Positions 35,007 through 44,379 of a DNA stretch of 64,000 nucleotides are shown here, piece after piece; positions within the stretch are counted from its first letter, which is position 1; the number at the start of each line of letters is the position of its first letter. A program made the position numbers and the translations under genes. Location of the stretch: the NCBI GenBank assembly GCA_016719105.1, contig JADKAQ010000031.1:1-64000 (forward strand). The letters are read 5' to 3'. The DNA is from Gemmatimonadota bacterium. GTDB taxonomy: Bacteria > Gemmatimonadota > Gemmatimonadetes > Gemmatimonadales > Gemmatimonadaceae. The notes under the pieces are model-generated. The model did not search any database. It had not been told where the DNA came from and saw only the letters and a program-made list of their open reading frames with translations.

Positions 35007-36524
35007 CTAGCGCTTGGGAACGACCGGACGGGAATCGGCCGCCGTGGTCGTGGCCGTCACCGGGGCCCCGCCCGCCCACGCCAGGGCGTCGAGGAAGGCC
35101 TCGTCGCGTCCGGCCAGGAGCGCGGAGCGGCGCAGGGGGCGCCGATGGTCGGGCGTGACCCCGCGGGCCTCGATGCGCTGGCCGTCCGGCGCGGTGAAGT
35201 CGGCCACCACGTACTGCATGACGTCGCCATTGGGGAGCGGGGCGAGCATGGCGGGAAGCGCCTGCCCGGCGGAGGTCTCGCCGAAGATCCGCGCGCGCCC
35301 CACCACCTGCATGGCGGCCGCGAAGATCTCGCTGGTGCTCACCGACAGCCCGTCGACCAGGATCGCCAGCGACCCGCCGAAGGGGGCCAGCGAGGCGCCG
35401 CGCCGGTCGCTCCGGCGCGGGTTGGCGAGGTAGCGCAGCGCCGTGGCGCGCGTGGTCATCGTGCCTAACGACGTGACGGTGTCGACGAAGTAGCCGCCGA
35501 AGCCCATCACCATCGCCGCCACCCCGCCCACGTTGCCGCGCAGGTCGAGCACGATCCCGCGGCAGCGCTGGAACTCGACCATGGCGTCGTCGAGGCGGGG
35601 CATCACCGGCGTCATCCAGACGTTGAAGCGTACCACGCCCACACAGCCGCGCTCGTCGGTGAAGCGCTGGGTCTCGAAGCGCACGACCTGGGGCGGGAGG
35701 TGGCCGAAGCGCACGATCTCGCCCTGCACCGGGCGACGCGCCGCCGCCAGCGTCCGCTCGCGCCCCTCGCCATCACGAAACGAGGCGCGCAGCACCGAGC
35801 CCACGCGCCCCTGCGTCCGCGACATCAGCGAGAGCGGCAGCTGCAACTCCGCCAGCTTGCGCGCGCTCCCCGCCGGCACCTGCAAGCGGGTCCTGGTGAA
35901 ACCGGCGACGTCGAGGTCACCGAGGGTCTTCACGATCCAGCCCGCGTGCACACCCCCCACGTCGGCGGGCGATCCCGGGACCACGCGCGACACGATCACC
36001 ACGCCGTCGAGATAGCGGAACTCGAGCCCGACGTCGCCTAACGACTCGCCATCGACCGGGGCGTCGCTCCACGACGCGACCGCCTCCGACGGGACGAGGG
36101 CGAAGTGCGACTGCCCGAGCGAGGCGAACATCGCTTCGATCGCCGCGCGCACCTCGTCCATCCCCTCGGCGCGGGCTGCGCGGTCGCGCACCGTGCGCCC
36201 CACCGCCGCCCAGTCCTGGCCGCGGAAGGTGGTGTCGTAGAAGGTGTGCGCGATGCGGGCCCAGGCGCTGTCGGCCGTCGCAACGGCCAGCGCCGAGTCG
36301 TGGGCGCGGCGCGTCGCCACCGCGGGGCGCTGCGCCTCTGCCGACTGCAGCAGCGCGCCCAGCGCGAGCATCCCCCCCACCAGCCACCAGAAGCGGGCGA
36401 CGCCTGGACGTGGCCGGCGCTCCGCCGCGACACGCGCTCCGGACGCAGGGCGCGCACCCGACGTGGGTCGCACCGCAGCCGGCGGCGCGTTGAAGCGGGG
36501 GCGATAAGGCAGAGCTTGGCGCAT
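35007..36524 (-). CDS. S41-family (C-terminal processing-like) peptidase
   Basis: A 505-residue exported protein with an N-terminal membrane segment (ARFWWLVGGMLALGALLQSA). A PDZ-like domain lies near residues 170-245 (VVIVSRVVPGSPADVGGVHA). The peptidase core follows: CRGIVLDLRGNVGG, LAILVDGLSVSTSEIFAAAM with the likely nucleophile Ser, and RARIFGETSAGQALPAML. The lysine of CtpA-type enzymes is not at its usual place (TSAGQ), as in S41 subgroups with a different triad. The role is probably envelope protein turnover. Confidence 0.87.
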   Translation of the reverse strand: MRQALPYRPRFNAPPAAVRPTSGARPASGARVAAERRPRPGVARFWWLVGGMLALGALLQSAEAQRPAVATRRAHDSALAVATADSAWARIAHTFYDTTFRGQDWAAVGRTVRDRAARAEGMDEVRAAIEAMFASLGQSHFALVPSEAVASWSDAPVDGESLGDVGLEFRYLDGVVIVSRVVPGSPADVGGVHAGWIVKTLGDLDVAGFTRTRLQVPAGSARKLAELQLPLSLMSRTQGRVGSVLRASFRDGEGRERTLAAARRPVQGEIVRFGHLPPQVVRFETQRFTDERGCVGVVRFNVWMTPVMPRLDDAMVEFQRCRGIVLDLRGNVGGVAAMVMGFGGYFVDTVTSLGTMTTRATALRYLANPRRSDRRGASLAPFGGSLAILVDGLSVSTSEIFAAAMQVVGRARIFGETSAGQALPAMLAPLPNGDVMQYVVADFTAPDGQRIEARGVTPDHRRPLRRSALLAGRDEAFLDALAWAGGAPVTATTTAADSRPVVPKR

Positions 36525-36608
36525 TACCAGAGGGACGACTGGAATCGCCCGAGGTCAATCCCCGGGACCAGTCGATTTCCGTGGCGAAATCAGTGCCAGT
36601 CCCGCCCG

Positions 36609-37697
36609 CTACCGCCCGCCCCCGGGGGGCGGCGGGAGGGTCGCCATGAAGCGGCGGAGTGAATCGCCCCAGATGGCCGGGATGGTGTGCGTCCCGTGCC
36701 CGCGGGTGCGGTCGGTGATGGGAAGGAGGATGTATTTCGCCGACTTCACCCGGGGGATCAGCTGCTCCATGAGCCCCAGTTCGGGGGGATTCACGAGGTC
36801 GTCGGCCGAGTTGATGTGCAGCACGGGGACGGTGACCCGCTCCAGCAGGGAGGAGGGGTCGTAGTCGCGCGACGCGTCGAACTGATAGAGCATGTCGTTG
36901 GGATCGGTCGCCTTCATGCGCGCGTCCAGGTAGGCGGTGATCACGGAGTCGGCGGCGGCCCGCGTGGGGGCCTGCCGATGCTGTACCAGCGGGGCCGACC
37001 CCATCATGTAGAGCAGCCCCAGGGCGGCGCGCAGGCCGCGCGGCGGCGCGCTGTATTCCCCGCCCTTGAAGTCGGGGTCCTGGGTGATGGCATCCATCAT
37101 CATGCGCCGCATCATGCGGTTCCGACCGGCAATCTGCGTGGGGGCACAGGCCAGCGGGACGAGGGCGCGCGCCGCATCGGGGAAGAGCGTCCCCCAGACC
37201 CAGGCGTGCATGCACCCCATCGAGGTCCCCATCACGATGTACGGCCGCTCCACGCCGAGCCCCTTGGAGAGGAGGATGCGCTGGAGCTTGACCATGTCGG
37301 TGTAGCCGTAGTGCGGAAAGCGCATGTGCAGTCCGTCACTCGGCTTGCTCGACTTGCCGTGCCCGATGTTGTCGGGGAGGATGACGTAGAACCGCGCGGT
37401 ATCGAGGGGCTGCCCTGCCCCGTACAACTCGCCGGCGAAGCCCTGTCCCAGGAACTGGCTCCCGGTGCCACCGGTCCCGTGGAGGATGAGGACCGCGTTC
37501 CCCACCGCGCCGGTGGCGTCGCGCCGCGGGGTGCCTAACGTGACGTAGTGCAGGCGGACGTCCGTGAGGCGCTCGCCCGACTCGAAGCGATACTCGGGGA
37601 GGGAGAAGTCGCCGGGCTTGGGCTGGGCGGCCGCGTGCGGGGCAGCGAGGGCCAGCGTGCAAAGAGAGGCAAGGAGCGCGCGCAAACGTGCCGACAC
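36609..37697 (-). CDS. exported alpha/beta hydrolase, homoserine-acetyltransferase-like
   Basis: A 362-residue protein with a signal peptide (LRALLASLCTLALAAPHAAA). The alpha/beta hydrolase motifs are LHYVTLGTPRRD, AVLILHGTGGTGSQF (oxyanion region), YIVMGTSMGCMHAWVWG (nucleophile Ser), LHINSADDLVNPPELG (acid) and GHGTHTIPAIW (His). The layout resembles homoserine O-acetyltransferase (MetX), but a secreted form is unlikely to be biosynthetic and probably acts as an esterase. Confidence 0.85.
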   Translation of the reverse strand: MSARLRALLASLCTLALAAPHAAAQPKPGDFSLPEYRFESGERLTDVRLHYVTLGTPRRDATGAVGNAVLILHGTGGTGSQFLGQGFAGELYGAGQPLDTARFYVILPDNIGHGKSSKPSDGLHMRFPHYGYTDMVKLQRILLSKGLGVERPYIVMGTSMGCMHAWVWGTLFPDAARALVPLACAPTQIAGRNRMMRRMMMDAITQDPDFKGGEYSAPPRGLRAALGLLYMMGSAPLVQHRQAPTRAAADSVITAYLDARMKATDPNDMLYQFDASRDYDPSSLLERVTVPVLHINSADDLVNPPELGLMEQLIPRVKSAKYILLPITDRTRGHGTHTIPAIWGDSLRRFMATLPPPPGGGR

Positions 37698-37852
37698 GGG
37701 AGTTCTCGCGGTGAAGAGGCGCGGGAAGCTATCGCGTGGCTGGCGGGGGACGCGAGGAGCACTTCCGGGGGAAGGCGCGCGGTTCTTTTCGGCGCGAGGG
37801 CGACGTCAGAGGCTCGACGTGCGGCCGTCTGTGGACCGGACTACTTCAACAG

Positions 37853-38031
37853 CATGACACGGAGGTTCACGGAGGTCACACGGGGGTTCACGGAGGAAGG
37901 CACGCGCCGGTGCAGGATTCGTGTGCGGACGCAACACTTGGGCGCGCCACGGCTTGGAATGGGGACACCTCTTCGCCCCCAGGACCTCCCCCGTGAACCC
38001 CCGTGTTCCCTCCGTGAACCCCCGTGTCGAG
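37853..38031. repeat. hairpin-bounded CACGGAGGTTCACGG element, copy 2
   Basis: The left arm (37853-37897) has GACACGGAGGTTCACGGAGG and CACGGGGGTTCACGGAGG. The right arm (37985-38031) has the inverse CCCGTGAACCCCCGTGTTCC and CTCCGTGAACCCCCGTGTC. The inner 87 bases are unrelated to copy 1. It lies between two minus-strand genes. Confidence 0.8.
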
Positions 38032-38060
38032 CTTTTCAGGGCCTGCTCACAGAAGCCAGC

Positions 38061-39050
38061 CTAGCGCGCGATCGTCCGCCCCCGGCGTCGCGACCATTTC
38101 TTGCGCGCCTCCTGGATCGCCTTGCCGAGCTCCACGCGAAAGCGGTCCGGCGAGAAGTGGCGCTCGATGTGGCGCCGCCCGTTGGCCCCCAGCTCATGCG
38201 CCAGCGCCTCGTCGGCGAGCAGTCGCTCGGCGTACGTCCGCATCTCGCGCGGCGACTCGGCCACGAAGCCGGTGACGCCGTGCTCGACGATCGTGGTGGG
38301 GTGGCGGTGGGTGAGGATCGGCATGCCCGCCGCCATCGCCTCGAGGACCGCCATGTTGTAGCCGTCCTCGAAGCGCGGGTCGGCCGTGTGCACCAGGAAG
38401 CGGTGCGAGGCGAGCATGCGCTTGAGGTGATCCCAGTCGTCGGCGGCGTCGACCCCCGCCAGGTCGGGGTTGTGCCCAACGATGCGCAGCGGGAGCCCGG
38501 CCAGTGCCTCCTCGTGGAAGTCCCAGGCGAGGAATACGCGCTTGGACGACACGTGGTTGGCGACGCGCAGGCCGCACGCCAGGTCGCCGACGTAGGGGAG
38601 GTACGCCTCGGGATCGGCGCTGTTGTGCACCACCACGTGCGTCACCCCCCACGACTTGGCCTTCGAACGGGAGATGGCGATGGCGTGCCCGCCCACCGAG
38701 GCGAGGTACGTGTTGAGCACCGCCCGCATCTCGCGCGCATCGAAGTCCGCGTCCTGCTGCGCCATCCGTCCCTCGAGCATGTCGTGCAGCACGAGGAGCT
38801 TGGGGGCGTCGAGGAACTTCGTGTCGAGCAGGTCGGTGATGTTGTGGTTGATCACGCAGTCGTACTGCACGCCGCCGAAGCGGACGTCGTCGAGCGTGAC
38901 GGTGCGCGCTCCCTCGGGGAGTGGGCGCATGCGCTGGTCCCATCCGCGCGTGTATCGACCGGGAAGACCGACGACGATATCGAGCTCAGCCCGGAGAACA
39001 CCGAGTTGGTGGATCCAGGCCTCGTGGCAGTTGAGTACGAGGAGTTTCAC
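38061..39050 (-). CDS. glycosyltransferase, GT4-like C-terminal domain
   Basis: The open frame extends to 39407, but the GTG at 39050 (preceded by AGGAG) begins a normal Rossmann strand, VKLLVLNCHEAWIHQLGVL, giving 329 residues. The C-terminal half has the donor-binding pattern of GT-B enzymes: EDGYNMAVLEAMAAGMPILT, TTIVEHGVTGFVAESPREM and LGANGRRHIERHFS. No signal peptide or TM segment is present, so it acts on the cytoplasmic side. The substrate is unknown. Confidence 0.8.
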   Translation of the reverse strand: MKLLVLNCHEAWIHQLGVLRAELDIVVGLPGRYTRGWDQRMRPLPEGARTVTLDDVRFGGVQYDCVINHNITDLLDTKFLDAPKLLVLHDMLEGRMAQQDADFDAREMRAVLNTYLASVGGHAIAISRSKAKSWGVTHVVVHNSADPEAYLPYVGDLACGLRVANHVSSKRVFLAWDFHEEALAGLPLRIVGHNPDLAGVDAADDWDHLKRMLASHRFLVHTADPRFEDGYNMAVLEAMAAGMPILTHRHPTTIVEHGVTGFVAESPREMRTYAERLLADEALAHELGANGRRHIERHFSPDRFRVELGKAIQEARKKWSRRRGRTIAR

Positions 39051-39226
39051 GCTCCTATGACGCGCAACTCGCCGTCGCGTCTCACCGATCTCGAGCGTAT
39101 CGTTTTCAGTCAGATGAGGTGGACTTAATGTCCGATTTTTCGGTGATGCGCCCCTCGCTTGCCGAAGGCGCAGGTCCCCGTTAGGCTGCCTCGCTCGCCC
39201 GCCCGAATCCTGCATTTCCGGCACCG

Positions 39227-40351
39227 ATGTTCGCCCCACTCCTGCTCGCCCTCTCGCTCGCGGTCTCCGCCACCAGCACCGTGGCCAGGCGCGTGTCCGC
39301 CCCTCCGTCGCGAACCGAATCGGCCGCGCCGCTTCTCGTTGGCCGGGTCGACCAGACGAAGCCCGCGGCAAGGCAGACGGTGAAGCCCGCCGCGAAAGCG
39401 ACCGCACGGAAGCAGGCGACGGGGCGAAAGAAGGCGACGGGGCGAAAGAAGGCGGCGTCGAAGAAGTCGCGGGTCACGAAGTCGGCCGGGGGCTCCGCGG
39501 CGCGCAAGCCGTCGGTGCCGCGACTCGCCCCCGGGTGGCCGGTCAAAGGGCCCGAGCCGCTCCCCGGATCGATCCTCCCCGGCAAGCGCATCGTCGCGTA
39601 CTACGGCAACCCGCTCTCCAGGCGCATGGGGGTCCTGGGCGAGTACGACGCGGACGACATGCTGCGCCGCCTCGATCGTGAAGTGAAGGAGTGGTCGCGG
39701 ACCGACACGCTCACTCCCGTGGTGCCGGCGTTGCACCTGATCGCCACCGTGGCCCAGGGGAGCGCGGGGAAGGACGGCAAGTGGCGGACGCGCATGTCCG
39801 ACTCGCTCGTGGAACGCGTGTACGACTGGGCGCGACGTCGTCGCGGGATCCTCTTCCTCGACGTGCAGGTGGCGAAGAGCACGCTGCAGGCCGAGCTGCC
39901 GCCGCTGGAGAAATACCTGTCACGCCCCGACGTGCACCTGGGGATCGATCCCGAGTTCTCGATGAAATCGGGGCACAACCCGGGGAAGCGCGTGGGGACC
40001 TACGACGCACGTGACGTGAACTGGGCGATCGACTATCTCGCGGAGATCGTCGACCGGTACAAGCTCCCGCCGAAGGTGCTGGTCGTGCATCGCTTCACGC
40101 GTCCGATGCTCACGAACGCGAAGCAGATCCGCCTCGACCCGCGCGTGCAGGTCGTCATCCACATGGATGGATGGGGGTCGCCGAGCCTCAAGAAGGCGTC
40201 GTACGATCAGTACGTGGCGAGCGAGCCGGTGCAGTTCACCGGCTTCAAGATCTTCTACCACAACGACGTGCGGAAAGCCGGGTGGCGCCTGATGCGCCCG
40301 GCCGACGTGCTCGCCCTCTACCCCAAGCCGCTCTACATCCAGTACCAGTAG
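39227..40351 (+). CDS. conserved secreted protein of unknown function, Lys-rich linker
   Basis: A 374-residue protein with a signal peptide (MFAPLLLALSLAVSATSTVA). A highly basic linker of GRKKAT repeats covers about residues 45-90, and a well-ordered domain follows: IVAYYGNPLSRRMGVLGEY, LHLIATVAQGSAGKDG, GILFLDVQVAKSTLQ, HLGIDPEFSMK, KVLVVHRFTRPM, VVIHMDGWGSP and FKIFYHNDVRK. This resembles a conserved bacterial domain of unknown function with a TIM-barrel-like strand rhythm. Acidic residues at strand ends suggest a glycosidase-type site, but that is inference. Confidence 0.75.
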   Translation: MFAPLLLALSLAVSATSTVARRVSAPPSRTESAAPLLVGRVDQTKPAARQTVKPAAKATARKQATGRKKATGRKKAASKKSRVTKSAGGSAARKPSVPRLAPGWPVKGPEPLPGSILPGKRIVAYYGNPLSRRMGVLGEYDADDMLRRLDREVKEWSRTDTLTPVVPALHLIATVAQGSAGKDGKWRTRMSDSLVERVYDWARRRRGILFLDVQVAKSTLQAELPPLEKYLSRPDVHLGIDPEFSMKSGHNPGKRVGTYDARDVNWAIDYLAEIVDRYKLPPKVLVVHRFTRPMLTNAKQIRLDPRVQVVIHMDGWGSPSLKKASYDQYVASEPVQFTGFKIFYHNDVRKAGWRLMRPADVLALYPKPLYIQYQ

Positions 40352-40418
40352 CGGTGCCGCTGGAACGGGGACGCGCCGCGCGCCTGAAGCGGCGGCCCGG
40401 GGTGACGCTGGAGCGCCG

Positions 40419-40889
40419 TTACTGCGGCGCCCCTTCTCCCGCCATGACCCCTTCGGCGGGGAACTGCGCGAGATGCCGCAGCTCGTTGCGCCGGCCGAGC
40501 AGATCGGCCACGGTGTAGCGATCGAGCGTGGTGAGGAAGGCCTGCAGCGCCTCATCCAGCGCCGGCGCCAGCCCGCATGCCGCCGAGATCGGACAGGAGA
40601 TCTCCGTGGGATCGAAGCACGGCACGAGCGACATGTTGTCCTCGGTCCGGCGAACCACTTCCCCAACCACGATCTCGACCGCCGGCTTGGCGAGCCGCAT
40701 CCCACCGTTGCGTCCGCGAATGGTCTTGACGTAGCCGAGCTGCGACAGCCGCTGGACGACTTTCAATAGATGGTCTTCGGACATTCCCATCTTCCGGGCG
40801 ACTTCGCCCACGGTCGGAATATCGTCAGGGTCGAGCGCCAAATAGACCAGCGCTCGAAGCGCGTTGTCGGTGAATCGGGTGAGGCGCAT
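40419..40889 (-). CDS. Rrf2-family regulator, NsrR-like
   Basis: 156 residues from the ATG at 40889 (upstream extension rejected). The N-terminal winged helix is MRLTRFTDNALRALVYLALD, with ARKMGMSEDHLLKVVQRLSQ. Three cysteines in the spacing C-x7-C-x5-C (VPCFDPTEISCPISAAC) could bind an iron-sulfur cluster, as in NsrR and IscR. It is divergent from nosZ, so regulation of the nitrous-oxide cluster by nitric oxide or redox is the natural reading. NsrR is more likely than IscR because no isc/suf genes are near. Confidence 0.85.
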   Translation of the reverse strand: MRLTRFTDNALRALVYLALDPDDIPTVGEVARKMGMSEDHLLKVVQRLSQLGYVKTIRGRNGGMRLAKPAVEIVVGEVVRRTEDNMSLVPCFDPTEISCPISAACGLAPALDEALQAFLTTLDRYTVADLLGRRNELRHLAQFPAEGVMAGEGAPQ

Positions 40890-40995
40890 AACGACTCCAG
40901 AGAGACTGGCGAAAAGGCAGACTGGCTCCGGAGCAAAAGGTAGATTCGATCGACAGCAATGCGGTCGGGAGAGTTCCCAACGAACCGCTGCAAAA

Positions 40996-41014
40996 CCTCT
41001 ACGAAAGATAGAGG
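40996..41014. promoter_or_regulatory. candidate Rrf2/NsrR operator upstream of nosZ
   Basis: A perfect inverted repeat CCTCTA-N7-TAGAGG lies in the 237-base gap between the divergent regulator and nosZ, 113 bases before the nosZ start. No FNR-type TTGAT-N4-ATCAA box was seen. The site does not match a published consensus that I can recall exactly. Confidence 0.5.
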
Positions 41015-41126
41015 ATTCCACTACCGCCCAATGCAGTATCTGGTGCGAAGCTATTGGTGCGATCCGGACGCCGCGTTTCGGTCCAGTCCATCAACGGTTC
41101 TTCACTGCTATTGAGAGGCCCCCCCT

Positions 41127-43139
41127 ATGTCCTTCACGCGGAAGTCAGGAGTCCTGGCGTCGGCTGGCGCAGTGCTGCTGAGCGTGACGTTGCTCTACGC
41201 CTGCGCCCCCAAGGCCAAGCCGAGCGGCATCGGCAACTTAGGCGACGCGGCAGCGCGCACCTACGTTGCACCTGGCAGCTACGACGAATTCTACTTCTTC
41301 ACGTCTGGCGGATTCTCCGGCCAGGTCGGCGTCTACGGCCTGCCGTCGGGGCGCCTGCTGCGTGTCATCCCGGTCTTCTCCCAAAACCCGGAAAACGGGT
41401 ACGGCTACAACGTCGAGACGAAGGCGATGCTCAACACGTCGTGGGGCAACGTGCCCTGGGACGACACGCACCATCCGTCGCTCTCGATGACGGCCGGCGA
41501 GCACGACGGGCGCTGGCTCTTCATCAATGCCAACAACACCCCGCGCTTCGCCCGCATCGACCTCAAGTCGTTCGAGACGACGGAGACGCTGGAGCTGCCC
41601 AACACCGGCGGCAACCATGGCGCCCCGTTCACGACGGAGAACACCGAATACGTGATCGGCGCCACGCGCTTCTCGGTGCCGATTCCGCAGAAGGATGTCG
41701 CTTTCGACAAGTTCAAGGACGAGTTCAAGGGGACGATTTCCTTCGTGAAGGCCGACGAGATGGGGAAGATGGACGTCGCCTTCCAGATCCTGATGCCTGG
41801 CTTCGACTACGATCTCGGGCGTCCCGGCAAGGGACCGTCGCACGGGTGGGTCTTCTTCACCTCGTACAACACCGAGCAGGCCAACACCAAGCTCGAGGTG
41901 AACGCCTCCAAGAACGACAAGGACTACATCGCCGCCGTGAACTGGAAGGCCGCCGAGCAGTGCGTGGCCGCCGGCAAGGCGAAGACGTGGCCGACCAAGT
42001 ACGCGCACAACGTGTACAGCCACGAGACGCACGCCGCGACGACCGAGATGAAGACGACGGTCAAGGTCCTCGATCCGAAGGACTGCGCCGGGGCGGTGTA
42101 CTTCCTCCCGACGCCCAAGTCGCCGCACGGCGTCGACGTCGACCCGACGGGTGAGTACATCGTCGGCGGCGGCAAGCTCGCCACGGTCATCCCGGTGCAC
42201 TCGTACAGCAAGTTCCAGCAGGCGATTGCCGACAAGAAGTTCGAGAAGGAGGCCTACGGCATCCCGGTGGTGAACTACGACGCCACCATGTACTGTGAAG
42301 TGCAGAACCCGGGGCTCGGCCCCCTGCATAACGAGTTCGACGCCCAGGGCAACGCCTACACCTCGGTCTTCATCTCGTCGGAAATCGTGAAGTGGTCGCT
42401 CAAGGACTGCAAGGTCGCCGACCGCGTCCCGACGTATTACTCGATCGGTCACCTCACCGTCCCCGGCGGCGACACCAAGACGCCGTACGGCAAGTACGTG
42501 ATCGCGATGAACAAGATCACGAAGGACCGCTACCTCCCGACGGGACCGGAGCTCACGCAGTCGGCGCAGCTGTACGACATCAGCGGGCCGAAGATGAAGC
42601 TCCTGCTCGACTTCCCGACCATTGGCGAACCGCACTATTCGCAGGCGATCCTGGCCAGCAAGATCAAGGGTGAGCAGCTCAAGTTCTTCAAGCTCGCCGA
42701 CAACAAGCATCCGTACGTCGCCCGCAATGAGCAGGAAGTGGGCGTGAGCCGCAAGGGCAAGACGGTGCACGTCAAGATGACGGCCATTCGCTCGCACTTC
42801 GCCCCGGACAACATCGAGGGGATCCAGCAGGGCGACACGGTCCTCTTCCACGTGACCAACCTCGAGCAGGACTGGGACGTGCCGCACGGCTTCGCCGCGA
42901 TCGGCTCGGCCAACGACGCCGAACTGCTGGTCATGCCTGGCCAGACGCGCACGCTGACGTGGGTGGCGAAGTATGCCGGCGTGTACCCCTTCTACTGCAC
43001 CGACTTCTGCAGCGCGCTGCACCAGGAGATGCAGGGTTACATCCGCGTGGCCCCGTCGGGGAGCGCGGTGGCACTCTCGGCGACGACGAGCAAGAAGTCG
43101 CGGGATGCCTTCGCCGCCACAACGGGCGCCGGCAAATAG
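41127..43139 (+). CDS. nosZ: nitrous-oxide reductase, clade II (Sec/lipoprotein type)
   Basis: A 670-residue periplasmic copper enzyme that reduces N2O to N2. The leader lacks a twin-arginine motif and ends in a lipobox (LLSVTLLYAC), the mark of atypical clade II NosZ. CuZ ligand motifs are present (DDTHHP, GGNHGAPF, HETHAATTE, SPHGVDVDP, GPLHNEF, EPHYSQA). The C-terminal cupredoxin domain has the CuA motif YPFYCTDFCSALHQEMQGY. The frame is intact and full length with a short Ser/Ala tail. It is first in a plus-strand cluster with the accessory genes, divergent from the Rrf2 gene. Confidence 0.97.
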   Translation: MSFTRKSGVLASAGAVLLSVTLLYACAPKAKPSGIGNLGDAAARTYVAPGSYDEFYFFTSGGFSGQVGVYGLPSGRLLRVIPVFSQNPENGYGYNVETKAMLNTSWGNVPWDDTHHPSLSMTAGEHDGRWLFINANNTPRFARIDLKSFETTETLELPNTGGNHGAPFTTENTEYVIGATRFSVPIPQKDVAFDKFKDEFKGTISFVKADEMGKMDVAFQILMPGFDYDLGRPGKGPSHGWVFFTSYNTEQANTKLEVNASKNDKDYIAAVNWKAAEQCVAAGKAKTWPTKYAHNVYSHETHAATTEMKTTVKVLDPKDCAGAVYFLPTPKSPHGVDVDPTGEYIVGGGKLATVIPVHSYSKFQQAIADKKFEKEAYGIPVVNYDATMYCEVQNPGLGPLHNEFDAQGNAYTSVFISSEIVKWSLKDCKVADRVPTYYSIGHLTVPGGDTKTPYGKYVIAMNKITKDRYLPTGPELTQSAQLYDISGPKMKLLLDFPTIGEPHYSQAILASKIKGEQLKFFKLADNKHPYVARNEQEVGVSRKGKTVHVKMTAIRSHFAPDNIEGIQQGDTVLFHVTNLEQDWDVPHGFAAIGSANDAELLVMPGQTRTLTWVAKYAGVYPFYCTDFCSALHQEMQGYIRVAPSGSAVALSATTSKKSRDAFAATTGAGK

Positions 43140-43198
43140 GTTGACGCGTTCGAGGGGGCGAGTGCTCGCCTGGCTCGCTCCCTTTCACTCTTAGAGGC

Positions 43199-43844
43199 AT
43201 GACCGCCATGCTGTCCAATCGCTCCCGCCTCCTGCTCGCCCTCTCCGCGCTCCTGCTCGTGGCGATGTTCGTGACGCCGATCTGGCGCGTCTTCCTCGAT
43301 GCCCCGCAGTACCCGGAAGGGATCGGGATGCAGATCTGGATCAACACCGTCAAAGGGGCCAAGGAGAACGATCTCGACAACATCAACAACCTGAATCACT
43401 ACATCGGGATGAAGCGCATCGTCCCCGATGCGATCCCCGAACTCAAGCTGATGCCGTTCATCGTTGGGGCCCTCATGGCCGGAGGGCTGGCCGCCGCCGC
43501 ACTGGGGCGCCGGCGCGTGGCACAAGTATGGGTCGGGACCTTCCTCGTCGTCGCGCTAGCGGGGCTCGTCGACTTCTACAAGTGGGAGTACGAGTACGGG
43601 CACGACCTCGACATGGAGAATGCGATCATCAAAGTGCCGGGGATGACGTACCAGCCACCGCTGATCGGGTCGAAGCAGTTGCTGAACTTCACGGCGACGT
43701 CGATTCCGGGTGTGGGCGGCTATGCCGCAATGATCTCCCTCGGACTGGGGCTTCTGGTGCTCGTGCTCGAGCGCCGCCGCCTCGTCCCGCCTGAAGCGGG
43801 CCCTCAGGTCAGCCGGGTTGAAGACCCCAGCACTGGTGGCCTGA
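43199..43844 (+). CDS. nosB: NosB-like membrane protein of the nos cluster (3' end frameshifted)
   Basis: A membrane protein of about 210 residues with four hydrophobic segments (LLLALSALLLVAMFVTPIW, LMPFIVGALMAGGLAAAALG, VWVGTFLVVALAGLVDFY, MISLGLGLLVLVL) and a hydrophilic loop with YGHDLDMENAIIKVPGMTYQ. In clade II clusters a polytopic protein of this kind follows nosZ. The strict frame runs on to 44173 across nosL. A stop in the neighbouring frame at 43842-43844, three bases before an ATG, gives a more natural end (SAGLKTPALVA), so one base is probably gained or lost near 43800. Confidence 0.7.
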
Positions 43845-43884
43845 CCATGCACCGCGCCAACGCTCGCCGGGCCCTGGTGCGCCT

Positions 43885-44358
43885 GTGCAGGTCTCGTCCA
43901 TGCTGCTGGCCGTCGGCGCCTGCCAACGCGGCGACGGGCCGCGCCCGCTGGTCGTGGGGGAAGATTCCTGCGACTTCTGCAAGATGGCGATCTCGGATAC
44001 CCGCTACGGCGGAGAGGTCCGGACCACCACCGGGCGCATCGTCACCTTCGACGCCGTCGAATGCCTGGCGAGCTACATCGCCGCAGCCGGCGACAGCGCG
44101 CGGTTCGAGGGCGTGTGGGTCGCCGACTTCGACGGGGGCGGAATGGTCCCGGCCGCGGAGGCGCGCTACGTGACCGGCGGCACGCTGCACAGTCCGATGG
44201 GGCGACAGATCACGTCGTTCGCCCCGGACGCGTCGCCGGCCGACCTCGTGGCCAGGCACGGCGGCGAGGTCAAGTCGTGGCAGCAGGTGCTGGCGTCGGC
44301 GCCGACGCCCCCGCAGGGGGCAGCGGCGCAGCCGGCCGCGATGTCGCACCATCACTGA
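43885..44358 (+). CDS. nosL: NosL copper chaperone lipoprotein
   Basis: A lipoprotein of about 157 residues that delivers copper to apo-NosZ. The lipobox is MLLAVGAC, and the core motif is VVGEDSCDFCKMAISDTRYG, with GRIVTFDAVECLASY and GGTLHSPMGRQITSF. The GTG at 43885 gives a signal peptide that is too short. An ATG at 43847 in another frame (MHRANARRALVRL) would supply a normal n-region, which points to an indel near 43880. A short His/Met tail (AAMSHHH) may bind copper. Confidence 0.88.
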   Translation: MQVSSMLLAVGACQRGDGPRPLVVGEDSCDFCKMAISDTRYGGEVRTTTGRIVTFDAVECLASYIAAAGDSARFEGVWVADFDGGGMVPAAEARYVTGGTLHSPMGRQITSFAPDASPADLVARHGGEVKSWQQVLASAPTPPQGAAAQPAAMSHHH

Positions 44359-44379
44359 TCGTCGCGCATTCCCGTCACC

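Noticed and set aside
38061..39407. Long N-terminal extension of the glycosyltransferase frame to 39407
   Set aside because: The extension is basic low-complexity sequence overlapping the divergent gene at 39227; a GTG with AGGAG at 39050 starts the fold.
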